A DNA stretch of 43,880 nt from Clostridiales bacterium UBA1758. GTDB lineage: Bacteria > Bacillota > Clostridia > Oscillospirales > UBA1758. The DNA lies in the NCBI GenBank assembly GCA_002315595.1, contig DCHG01000001.1:1-43880 (forward strand). The letters run 5' to 3'. The translations under genes and the position numbers were made by a program. Below the pieces are notes generated by a model. The model had not been told where the DNA came from, searched no databases, and saw only the letters and a program-made list of their open reading frames with translations. Shown in pieces: positions 24,822 through 32,827 of this stretch (position 1 is the first letter of the stretch; each line of letters starts with the position of its first letter).

Positions 24822-26690
24822 TTATCGGATTCTTTCATCCATTAGTTTGTAATATTGCAGGTTGCGATAATTTTTGTAGCAATCCCAATCTGAAACGACG
24901 TCGACGGTCGAATAACCGCCGGGTGTCATCATAAAATAGTTCATCAGAACGGGAAGTTCGTAGGAGGTTTCATTGACGAAATTCAAATAACCGCCTGCGG
25001 GTACACCGATGAAATGAAGCAATCTTGCACCGAGATAACCGATGGAAAGTTTCCCCGCATATTCGGTCGGAATCCCGTCGCCGTTGTTTGCCAAAAGTTC
25101 ATCGGCGGCGTCATTTGACCAAACGAGGAAGTTTGTGGTAAAGACTTCCATATTGCCTTCGGCAGTGCCGGATTCCGCCCCCATAATGTAGCCGAGATCG
25201 TTGTAGACCTTACGGGCAGCACCGAGAGAGGGAATATGGTCGCCGAAGAAGACGATGACGAACGGTTCGTCAGAATTGCTTGCGTAATCGGCGAGCATAC
25301 CGAGCATTTCATCAGCGTCGTTGAGATTGTAGATGTAATTGTTGAGCGTATAGTAATCCGAATCGTCGAGTGCGCCCTGTTCAATACACTGCGGGCGACC
25401 GATATCGTAATCGGGGTACGAGCCGTGATTTTGGATCGTGATGGTAAAATTGAAATACGGATCCGAAGAGGCGGCAAGGTGATCTTCAAACAGTTCGATG
25501 ATTTTATTGCCGGTGTAGGCATCTTCGGTGAACGGACCGGTCGGATCAATTTCGGGGAGATCCTCAACACTGATAAAATCATCAAAGCCGAGGTAGCGAT
25601 AAACATTATTGCGGTTATAAAAATAACTGTAATAGGGGTGCAACGCCTCGGTGGTATAGCCCGCATCCTTAAAACGCCAGACAATGGAGTCGGTGTTATG
25701 GCGAATGATGGTTTTATATGCGGAGGGGAGCGAGCCGGAAATACTATATGTGTTATGCCCGGTCAAAAAATCAAATTCGGAGTTGCAGGTGCCGCCGCCT
25801 GTGGCAGGCATCACGGATTCGCCGTAATAGCCATCCTGACGGAGACGGTTGATATTGTCGACCGGGTCAAAACCGTCGACGAATTGGATCGCGTCAATTT
25901 TTGTCACGTCGAGGAATGCCTCGCTCATAACGGCGATGACATGGGGGTACTGCTTGCCAGCGGTGGTTTCGTCGTCATATTCCGCAATCAGAGCCGCGGC
26001 GGCAGCGTCATCGTAGCCGTCAGGTTCCGAGTAGTCAAGTAGGTTGAAATCGACGAGGAACGAATAGACAAACCCGCGAGATTCATAGACGACGGTTGCA
26101 TTGTATTCGCTTCCGCGAACGGTAAAGGTGTTGTAGAGATTGCGATTTTTATAAATGAATTGCCAACTGCCAAAGCCACAAATTACCATTGTCGCACATA
26201 CGGCAACGCAGGCTTTCCAACCGATTTTCGTCGAACGGACAAAAAGACCGACCAACACGCCGACGATGATTAAAAACACACCCATCGCAATGACGACCGT
26301 TTCAAATGTGTACGAACTTGCGATATTTGCGGCTTCCGCGCCTAAAATAATGTCCGTCGGCATAAAGGGATCTTCGCGAAAGATGATCTTGTATCGGTTG
26401 ATGACACCTGTGATATAGACCACGGCGGTCATGACGGTGTAGGAGATCCACACCCTTCCACTTACAAAATACGCGAACAGACCGATGATCAAAATCGGAA
26501 GGAAATTGAAAACGAGGAGTAGCGGTTGCTTTACCATATTTGCGAGTGGTTCGCGGATGGAGCAGGGAAGCAGCCAAATTGACAGACCGAGGTTTGCCGC
26601 AGCAAAGGCAATCACGGAAAGCAATGCCAAAGGAAACGACAAAAACAAACGCGGGATCTTTTTGGAACTGTCCAAATGCAGAAGTTTCAT
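24822..26690 (-). CDS. LTA synthase family membrane sulfatase-fold enzyme
   Basis: A 622-residue protein with five N-terminal membrane helices (about residues 15-175) and an extracellular sulfatase-fold domain. The catalytic threonine is Thr301 in TGGGTCNSEFDFLTG, with metal ligands Glu257 (VMSEAF) and FFGDHIPSLG near residue 490. Lipoteichoic acid synthase uses phosphatidylglycerol to add glycerol phosphate to a glycolipid anchor. Related family members transfer phosphoglycerol or phosphoethanolamine elsewhere, so I name the family only. The start at 26690 has only a weak purine-rich site. It sits between metK (27 nt) and prs (32 nt). Confidence 0.87.
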   Translation of the reverse strand: MKLLHLDSSKKIPRLFLSFPLALLSVIAFAAANLGLSIWLLPCSIREPLANMVKQPLLLVFNFLPILIIGLFAYFVSGRVWISYTVMTAVVYITGVINRYKIIFREDPFMPTDIILGAEAANIASSYTFETVVIAMGVFLIIVGVLVGLFVRSTKIGWKACVAVCATMVICGFGSWQFIYKNRNLYNTFTVRGSEYNATVVYESRGFVYSFLVDFNLLDYSEPDGYDDAAAAALIAEYDDETTAGKQYPHVIAVMSEAFLDVTKIDAIQFVDGFDPVDNINRLRQDGYYGESVMPATGGGTCNSEFDFLTGHNTYSISGSLPSAYKTIIRHNTDSIVWRFKDAGYTTEALHPYYSYFYNRNNVYRYLGFDDFISVEDLPEIDPTGPFTEDAYTGNKIIELFEDHLAASSDPYFNFTITIQNHGSYPDYDIGRPQCIEQGALDDSDYYTLNNYIYNLNDADEMLGMLADYASNSDEPFVIVFFGDHIPSLGAARKVYNDLGYIMGAESGTAEGNMEVFTTNFLVWSNDAADELLANNGDGIPTEYAGKLSIGYLGARLLHFIGVPAGGYLNFVNETSYELPVLMNYFMMTPGGYSTVDVVSDWDCYKNYRNLQYYKLMDERIR

Positions 26691-26717
26691 TGGTTAAACT
26701 CTTTTCGTTTGTGACAA

Positions 26718-27902
26718 TTATCGAATAAAGGCTTTCAGGGCGTCGACCATATCGGTTTCTTCCCACGGAAGCGAGATGTCGTCACGACCGAAGTGACCGT
26801 AAGCAGAAGTCTGTGCATAGATCGGACGGCGCAGATTGAGTTTTTCGATGATCTTCGCCGGACGGAGGTCAAAGACCTTGTCCACGATTTCGGTCAAGCG
26901 GGAGTCTTCGACAATGCCGGTACCGTGGGTGTCGATGGTGACGGAAACCGGGCGAGCGACGCCGATGGCGTAGGCGAGTTCGATTTCACAACGGCGGGCA
27001 AGACCGGCGGCAACGATGTTTTTGGCAACATAGCGCGCCATATACGCCGCACTGCGGTCAACCTTGGTCGGATCTTTGCCGGAAAACGCACCGCCACCGT
27101 GACGGGCGTATCCGCCATAGGTGTCGACGATGATCTTTCGTCCGGTCAAGCCGGAGTCACCCTGCGGTCCGCCGATAACGAAACGACCGGTCGGGTTGAT
27201 GAAATAACGAATATTCTTGTTGAGAAGTTTTTCGGGAATGATCGGCTTAATCACGTGTTCAATGATGTCGGCACGGAGTTGGTCGAGGGAAACTTCGGAG
27301 TCGTGCTGACTGGAAACGACGATGGTGTCGATGTCGATCATATTGCCGTTTTCGTCGTAATTGACGGTGACCTGCGTCTTTCCGTCGGGACGGAGGTAGG
27401 GCAGTAGACCGGATTTGCGGACTTCGGTCAGACGACGGGCAAGTTTGTGAGCATAATAGATCGGTGCAGGCATCAGCGTTGGAGTTTCATCGCAGGCGTA
27501 GCCGAACATCATGCCCTGATCGCCGGCACCGACGAGGTCGGCAGGATCGGCATCGGAGGTTTTGTATTCAAGGGAATGATCAACGCCGAGCGCAATGTCG
27601 GCGGACTGCTCGTCGATGGCGGTCAAAACGGCACAGTTTTGACCGTTGAAGCCGTAATCGGGGGAATTGTAGCCGATCTCATTGATTGCGTTACGGACGA
27701 TAGACTGAATATCGACGTAGCAATTGGTGGAAATTTCGCCCATGACAAGGGCAAGTCCTGTCGTTACAGTGGATTCGCAGGCGACACGCGCCATCGGATC
27801 CTGTGCAAGGATCGCGTCAAGGACGCTATCGGAAATTCGGTCACAGATTTTATCGGGATGTCCTTCGGTGACGGACTCGGATGTGAATTTAGAGCAATAC
27901 AT
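26718..27902 (-). CDS. metK: S-adenosylmethionine synthetase MetK
   Basis: A 394-residue enzyme making SAM from methionine and ATP. It shows TSESVTEGHPDKICDRISDS at the N-terminus, GAGDQGMMFGYACDETP in the middle, the P-loop-like GGAFSGKDPTKVDRSAAY, and ARRCEIELAYAIGVARPVS. The length is typical. GGAGG lies 6 nt upstream of ATG 27902. Twelve nucleotides separate it from ahcY, whose product removes the S-adenosylhomocysteine formed when SAM is used. No SAM riboswitch is visible in the 37-nt leader upstream of ahcY. Confidence 0.97.
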   Translation of the reverse strand: MYCSKFTSESVTEGHPDKICDRISDSVLDAILAQDPMARVACESTVTTGLALVMGEISTNCYVDIQSIVRNAINEIGYNSPDYGFNGQNCAVLTAIDEQSADIALGVDHSLEYKTSDADPADLVGAGDQGMMFGYACDETPTLMPAPIYYAHKLARRLTEVRKSGLLPYLRPDGKTQVTVNYDENGNMIDIDTIVVSSQHDSEVSLDQLRADIIEHVIKPIIPEKLLNKNIRYFINPTGRFVIGGPQGDSGLTGRKIIVDTYGGYARHGGGAFSGKDPTKVDRSAAYMARYVAKNIVAAGLARRCEIELAYAIGVARPVSVTIDTHGTGIVEDSRLTEIVDKVFDLRPAKIIEKLNLRRPIYAQTSAYGHFGRDDISLPWEETDMVDALKAFIR

Positions 27903-27914
27903 AGGTTACCTCCG

Positions 27915-29153
27915 TTAAAATTGGTTTTTTAGATAATCATACTGATCGTCGGTCAGACGGTCGATGGTTGTTTTCATTGCGTCGAGTTTGATCCAGGCAA
28001 CTTCGTCGTCGATTTCGGACGGAACGTCATAGACGGCAACGGGTAGTTTCGGCTCGGTGGCGAGTTTTCTGACACAGAGTGCTTGAAGGGCAAAACTCAT
28101 GTCCATGATTTCGGCGGGGTGGCCGTCACCGGCGGCGAGATTGACCAGTCGACCGTCGCCGAGAACATTCAGAATGCGACCGTCCTTTGTGTAATAACCG
28201 TCGATGTTGTTTCGACGGATTTCTTTTTTTGTGCAGATGCTCATCAGGTCGGGTTTGGAGATTTCAACATCGAAATGACCGGCGTTCGAAAGAAGCACGC
28301 CGTCCTTCATGACCTCGAAATGACGCTTGATGATGATGTCTTTACAGCCCGTTACGGTGACGAAAATATCACCGAGGGGTGCCGCTTCGTCCATGGTCAT
28401 GACGCGATAGCCGTCCATCAATGCTTCGAGTGCCTTGTGCGGATCGACTTCGGTGACGATGACGTTTGCACCGAGCCCCGCGGCACGCATTGCAACACCG
28501 CGACCGCAGAAGCCGTAGCCTGCAACAACAACGGTTTTGCCTGTGACCATTTGGTTGGTGGTGTGCATGATCGCCGCCCAAACGGATTGCCCCGTGCCGT
28601 AGCGGTTGTCAAAATGGTGTTTGCATTTTGCGTCGTTGACGTCGATCATCGGAAAGTCCAGTTTTCCGGCGGCATGACGCGCACGAAGGCGGTGAACGCC
28701 CGTGGTGGTTTCTTCGCATCCGCCGATGACATTTTTGGCGTAATCACGACATTCGCCGTGAAGAAGCGAAACAAGGTCACCACCATCGTCGATGATAATA
28801 TCGGGGCAGCAGGCGAGTGTATGGCGCAGGTGGTCGGTGTATTCTTCGTCAGTGGCACCGTGCCATGCGTAAACATCGATCCCGCGGTTGACGAGTTCCG
28901 CGGCAATGTCATCCTGTGTGGAAAGGGGGTTGCTACCCGTAACGCTCATTTTTGCACCGCCTGCGGCAAGCGTCAGCGCAAGAGCCGCGGTCTTTGCTTC
29001 CAAATGGATGCTCATTGCGATGCTCATACCTTTAAATGGACGCTCTGTACGGAAACGTTCACGAAGTTGGGAAAGAACGGGGGTACAGGTCGAAACCCAA
29101 TCTATTTTGTTTGCACCGGAAGGCGCAAGAGTAATATCCCTGATGATGCTCAT
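27915..29153 (-). CDS. ahcY: Adenosylhomocysteinase (SAH hydrolase)
   Basis: A 412-residue protein with the SAHH layout: MSIAMSIHLEAKTAALALTL near residue 45, DDGGDLVSLLH, GGCEETTTGVHRLR, the catalytic Lys/Asp/His stretch FPMIDVNDAKCKHHFDNRYGTG, and the NAD-binding GKTVVVAGYGFCGRGVA. It splits SAH to adenosine and homocysteine. It is the shorter bacterial/archaeal type lacking the plant/eukaryote insert. GGAGG lies upstream of ATG 29153. It is the first gene of a five-gene leftward operon (ahcY, metK, LTA synthase family, prs, radC; all gaps 12-32 nt). Many Clostridia use Pfs/LuxS instead. Confidence 0.95.
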   Translation of the reverse strand: MSIIRDITLAPSGANKIDWVSTCTPVLSQLRERFRTERPFKGMSIAMSIHLEAKTAALALTLAAGGAKMSVTGSNPLSTQDDIAAELVNRGIDVYAWHGATDEEYTDHLRHTLACCPDIIIDDGGDLVSLLHGECRDYAKNVIGGCEETTTGVHRLRARHAAGKLDFPMIDVNDAKCKHHFDNRYGTGQSVWAAIMHTTNQMVTGKTVVVAGYGFCGRGVAMRAAGLGANVIVTEVDPHKALEALMDGYRVMTMDEAAPLGDIFVTVTGCKDIIIKRHFEVMKDGVLLSNAGHFDVEISKPDLMSICTKKEIRRNNIDGYYTKDGRILNVLGDGRLVNLAAGDGHPAEIMDMSFALQALCVRKLATEPKLPVAVYDVPSEIDDEVAWIKLDAMKTTIDRLTDDQYDYLKNQF

Positions 29154-29195
29154 AGTGACCTCCGCAAAAAAGCATATATTTTTACTTTCTACACT

Positions 29196-29224
29196 ATTAT
29201 ACTAAAATATGACAGGATGCACAA
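29196..29224 (-). promoter_or_regulatory. Promoter of ahcY-metK operon
   Basis: On the minus strand TTGTGC (29224-29219), 17-bp spacer, TATAAT (29201-29196), 42 bp before the ahcY start. Confidence 0.65.
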
Positions 29225-29324
29225 GTGATTAAATAAACAAAAATCAACTTTTCATCGGGCAAGATTCCGTGAGTGCGGGCAATCTTTCACAAGCGTCGAC
29301 CTTTTTTAATGGGATGATTGACGA

Positions 29325-29353
29325 TTGCCTTTTTTCTTTATTCGGATTATAAT
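29325..29353 (+). promoter_or_regulatory. Promoter of ADP-ribosylglycohydrolase gene
   Basis: TTGCCT (29325-29330), 17-bp spacer, TATAAT (29348-29353); AAAGGGAG then ATG 29377. It faces away from the ahcY promoter about 100 bp to the left. Confidence 0.65.
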
Positions 29354-29376
29354 GAAAATGAAAGGGAGTTGATTTT

Positions 29377-30714
29377 ATGAAACCGAAATATGAAATTTTG
29401 CATGAGTGGGAAAACTATGCGGGAAATCTGAAAACGGAATACGCACAGTGCATGGACGAAGGCCTTGATGTCGAAGCCTACAAGGGACTGTTTGACGAGG
29501 TGCGGAAACTTCCCGACGGGGAGATCAAGAAAAAATTCGCCGATGTGATTTTTGATCTTGTGAATACTCTGCCGATGCGGGATAATTACCCGTACAACGA
29601 ACCATCGACGCTTGATGAGATCCGTGCGTTACGCAAACCGTTCACCTATCAAAAGACCACCGATCTTCCCGCAATGGAACGAATTATGGGCGCGTGGATC
29701 GGCAGAATTTGCGGATGCCTTCTCGGCAAGACCGTGGAAGGCATTTCCATTGGGGAACTCGCCACATTTTTGAAAAAGACCGACAACTACCCGATGCACC
29801 GTTACATTCGCCGCAGTGACATTAACGATGAAACGATCTGCGGGATGAAATACAATATGCTCGATCGTCCGTATATTGACGAAGTCGATGGAATGCCGTG
29901 GGATGACGACACGAATTACACCGTGCTTTATCAAACGCTGATCGAACTCTACGGACGCGATTTCACGCCGTTTGATGTGAGCCGCCTTTGGATGAGCCAT
30001 CAGCCGAAAGCGGCATACTGCACCGCAGAACGCGTCGCATTCTGCAACTTCGTTGCGGGCTTTGTTCCACCGGATTCCGCCGTCTATCAAAACGCTTATC
30101 GCGAATGGATCGGTGCACAGATACGAGCCGACTACTTCGGCTACATCAATCCGGGAAACCCCGAACTTGCCGCTGAAATGGCATGGAGGGATGCGTCGAT
30201 TTCTCATGTAAAGAACGGAATTTACGGTGAAATGTTTGTCGCGGCAATGCTTGCGGCGGCGGCGGAAACCGACAATATCGAGGATATCATCCGTGCCGGT
30301 CTTGCAGAAATCCCCGCGACCTCGCGTCTATATGCCGAAGTGGGAGAAATCATTTTGATGTACCATTCGGGTGCGGAAAAAGACGATGTGATCAAACATA
30401 TCCACGGTAAATACGACGAATTCTTCGGTCATGGCTGGTGCCATACGAATTCAAATGCAATGGTCGTTGCCACGGCGTTGCTTTACGGTAAGGGCGATTA
30501 CGAAAAGTCGATCTGCATGGCGGTGCAGGCGGGTTTTGATACCGACTGCAATGGTGCCACTGTCGGTTCGATCCTTGGTATGGCACTCGGTGAGCAGAAG
30601 ATCCCGGAAATCTGGAAAAGTCAAATTCACGACACGCTTTACACCACGATTTTTGAAAAAGGCAAGTTGAAGATCAGCGAATGTGCCGAACTGACGCTTA
30701 AACATATGAAGTAA
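29377..30714 (+). CDS. ADP-ribosylglycohydrolase family protein
   Basis: A 445-residue protein with the DraG/ARH fold. Metal-binding motifs are MPWDDDTNYTV (173-183), where the usual GDDT-type triad reads DDDT, and AGFDTDCNGATVGSILGMALG (about 385-405), where Asp-Thr-Asp and Thr ligands are kept. ERIMGAWIGRICGCLLGKTVEG (101-122) is the usual family N-terminus, so residues 1-100 are an extra helical, charged extension. Family members remove ADP-ribose from proteins, DNA or small molecules; some of the longer bacterial members have no known substrate and sit in sugar or nucleoside loci. It is monocistronic. No ADP-ribosyltransferase partner is visible nearby. Confidence 0.87.
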   Translation: MKPKYEILHEWENYAGNLKTEYAQCMDEGLDVEAYKGLFDEVRKLPDGEIKKKFADVIFDLVNTLPMRDNYPYNEPSTLDEIRALRKPFTYQKTTDLPAMERIMGAWIGRICGCLLGKTVEGISIGELATFLKKTDNYPMHRYIRRSDINDETICGMKYNMLDRPYIDEVDGMPWDDDTNYTVLYQTLIELYGRDFTPFDVSRLWMSHQPKAAYCTAERVAFCNFVAGFVPPDSAVYQNAYREWIGAQIRADYFGYINPGNPELAAEMAWRDASISHVKNGIYGEMFVAAMLAAAAETDNIEDIIRAGLAEIPATSRLYAEVGEIILMYHSGAEKDDVIKHIHGKYDEFFGHGWCHTNSNAMVVATALLYGKGDYEKSICMAVQAGFDTDCNGATVGSILGMALGEQKIPEIWKSQIHDTLYTTIFEKGKLKISECAELTLKHMK

Positions 30715-30720
30715 GCGAAG

Positions 30721-30760
30721 ATCCCCCTGCGTGCCGAAGGGTGTGCGGGGGGATTTTTTG
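30721..30760 (+). terminator. Terminator after ADP-ribosylglycohydrolase gene
   Basis: ATCCCCCTGC / GCGGGGGGAT (10 bp, one wobble) with a 14-nt loop, then TTTTTGTT. Confidence 0.82.
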
Positions 30761-30773
30761 TTGTCAAAAATGG

Positions 30774-30802
30774 TTTACAGTTTGCGCCGAATGTGGTATA
30801 AT
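30774..30802 (+). promoter_or_regulatory. Promoter of uvrBA
   Basis: TTTACA (30774-30779), 17-bp spacer, TATAAT (30797-30802). I see no clear LexA (GAACN4GTTC-type) box overlapping it. Confidence 0.68.
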
Positions 30803-30841
30803 GAAACATATGTTTGATTTTGGACGATTGGGGTGAAGAAA

Positions 30842-32827
30842 GTGGGCAAGTTTGTATTACATTCGAATTATCAGCCGTCGGGCGATCAGCCGCAGGCGAT
30901 TGAGGCACTTTCGCAGGGCGTGATGAACGGTTTGACCGAACAGACACTTTTGGGCGTCACAGGTTCGGGTAAGACATTTACCATGGCGAACATTATTCAA
31001 AATGTGCAAAAGCCGACGCTCGTTCTTGCCCATAATAAAACGCTTGCCGCACAACTTTGTACGGAATTCAAAGAATTTTTCCCGGAAAATGCGGTGGAGT
31101 ACTTTGTTTCGTATTATGATTATTATCAGCCGGAGGCGTACATTCCGCACACCGATACATACATCGAAAAGGATATGTCGCTCAATCAGGAAATCGACCG
31201 TCTGCGCCATTCCGCAACCTGTATGCTTTTTGAACGGCGCGATGTCATCATCGTCGCTTCGGTTTCGTGCATTTACGGCTTGGGTGATCCCGAATCTTAC
31301 AGTAGCATGGTTGTCAGTCTTCGACCGGGAATGATCAAGGATCGGGATCGGGTGTTGAAAGAACTCGTTGGCATCCGATATGAGCGAAACGATGTCGCCT
31401 TTGAACGCGACCGTTTCCGCGTCCGCGGCGATGTGGTTGAGGTCTTTCCATCCTATTCGAAGGACACCGCGATCCGCATTGAATTTTTCGGTGACGAAAT
31501 CGAAAGACTCAGTGAGATCAACGTCGTCACCGGCGTACCGATCCGTGAATTTTCCCATGTGATGATCTATCCGGCGTCGCACTATGTGCAAAGCCCGGAA
31601 AAAATGAAACGCGCAATTGACGAGATCTATCGGGAAATGGAAGAACGCGTGGCGTACTTTACCGCGCATGACCAACTCATCGAGGCACAGAGAATTCGTC
31701 AGCGCACAATGTACGATATGGAAATGATTCAGGAAATCGGCTATTGCAGCGGCATTGAAAACTACTCCCGCGTTATGTCCGGCAGAGCCCCCGGTAGCAC
31801 GCCGTACACGCTGATGGATTATTTTCCGAAGGATTTTTTGATGTTCATCGACGAATCCCATGTTTCCGTGCCGCAGGTACGCGGAATGTATGCGGGCGAC
31901 CGCGCAAGAAAAGAAACATTGGTCAATTACGGATTTCGCCTGCCGTCGGCATTTGACAACCGACCGCTGGATTTCAAGGAATTCGAACAACATATCAATC
32001 AGGTCATCTATGTTTCGGCAACCCCCGCCGAATATGAACGCGAACGCTCGGGGCAGATCGTGGAGCAGGTAATTCGTCCGACGGGACTGCTAGACCCGGA
32101 GGTCGAAGTGCGTCCTGTGGAAGGACAGATCGATGACCTCATCGGTGAGATCAACACCCGTGTAGAGGCAAAAGAACGCGTGCTTGTCACAACGCTGACC
32201 AAGAAAATGGCGGAGGATCTGACGCAGTATTTGCGCGGTTCGGGCATTCGTGTGCGATATATGCACTCTGATGTCGAAACCATTGAACGTATGGAAATCA
32301 TCCGCGATCTCCGTTTGGGCGAATTCGACGTTCTCGTCGGAATTAACCTTCTTCGTGAGGGGCTGGATTTGCCGGAGGTTTCGCTGGTTGCGATCCTTGA
32401 CGCGGATAAAGAGGGTTTCTTGCGCAATGAGACCTCGCTGATACAGACCATCGGGCGTGCCGCCCGAAATGACCACGGCAAGGTCATTATGTACGCCGAC
32501 AGTATGACGCCGTCCATGGAACGCTCCATCCGTGAAACCCAACGCCGCCGTAAAATACAGAAAAAGTACAACGATGATCATGGGATTGTCCCGAAAACGA
32601 TCATCAAGGGCGTCCACGAGATCATCGAAATTTCTAAGGACGCCACGGTCAAGGATGAAACGAAGAATCTTTCGTTCAAAGAGCGTGAGGAATTGATCGC
32701 AAAACTCGAACGCGAAATGAAGGAAGCGGCAAAAATGCTCGAATTCGAGTATGCGGCACTTTTGCGTGACCGCGTGTTGAAACTTCGAGAGGAAACAGAC
32801 AAGGCAAAGAAGGTAAACTGGAAATGA
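30842..32827 (+). CDS. uvrB: Excinuclease ABC subunit B
   Basis: A superfamily 2 helicase-like subunit of nucleotide excision repair. Visible are YQPSGDQPQAI, Walker A GVTGSGKT (38-45), the beta-hairpin region YYDYYQPEAYIP, Walker B LMFIDESHV, SATPAEYE, the helicase motifs GINLLREGLDLPEVS and QTIGRAARN, and a C-terminal UVR domain (KLEREMKEAAKMLEFEYAA) that contacts UvrA and UvrC. Length about 661. I choose GTG 30842 because GGGGTGA lies 6 nt upstream; an in-frame GTG at 30833 would add three residues. Its stop overlaps the uvrA start (ATGA). Confidence 0.96.
   Translation: MGKFVLHSNYQPSGDQPQAIEALSQGVMNGLTEQTLLGVTGSGKTFTMANIIQNVQKPTLVLAHNKTLAAQLCTEFKEFFPENAVEYFVSYYDYYQPEAYIPHTDTYIEKDMSLNQEIDRLRHSATCMLFERRDVIIVASVSCIYGLGDPESYSSMVVSLRPGMIKDRDRVLKELVGIRYERNDVAFERDRFRVRGDVVEVFPSYSKDTAIRIEFFGDEIERLSEINVVTGVPIREFSHVMIYPASHYVQSPEKMKRAIDEIYREMEERVAYFTAHDQLIEAQRIRQRTMYDMEMIQEIGYCSGIENYSRVMSGRAPGSTPYTLMDYFPKDFLMFIDESHVSVPQVRGMYAGDRARKETLVNYGFRLPSAFDNRPLDFKEFEQHINQVIYVSATPAEYERERSGQIVEQVIRPTGLLDPEVEVRPVEGQIDDLIGEINTRVEAKERVLVTTLTKKMAEDLTQYLRGSGIRVRYMHSDVETIERMEIIRDLRLGEFDVLVGINLLREGLDLPEVSLVAILDADKEGFLRNETSLIQTIGRAARNDHGKVIMYADSMTPSMERSIRETQRRRKIQKKYNDDHGIVPKTIIKGVHEIIEISKDATVKDETKNLSFKEREELIAKLEREMKEAAKMLEFEYAALLRDRVLKLREETDKAKKVNWK

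Noticed and set aside
29154..29195. SAM riboswitch before ahcY-metK
   Set aside because: Only about 40 nt separate the -10 from the start codon, too short for any SAM riboswitch with an expression platform.
28083..29228. Plus-strand ORF of 381 codons antisense to ahcY
   Set aside because: It has no ribosome binding site, a Cys/His/Val-rich translation without family resemblance, and crosses the ahcY promoter.
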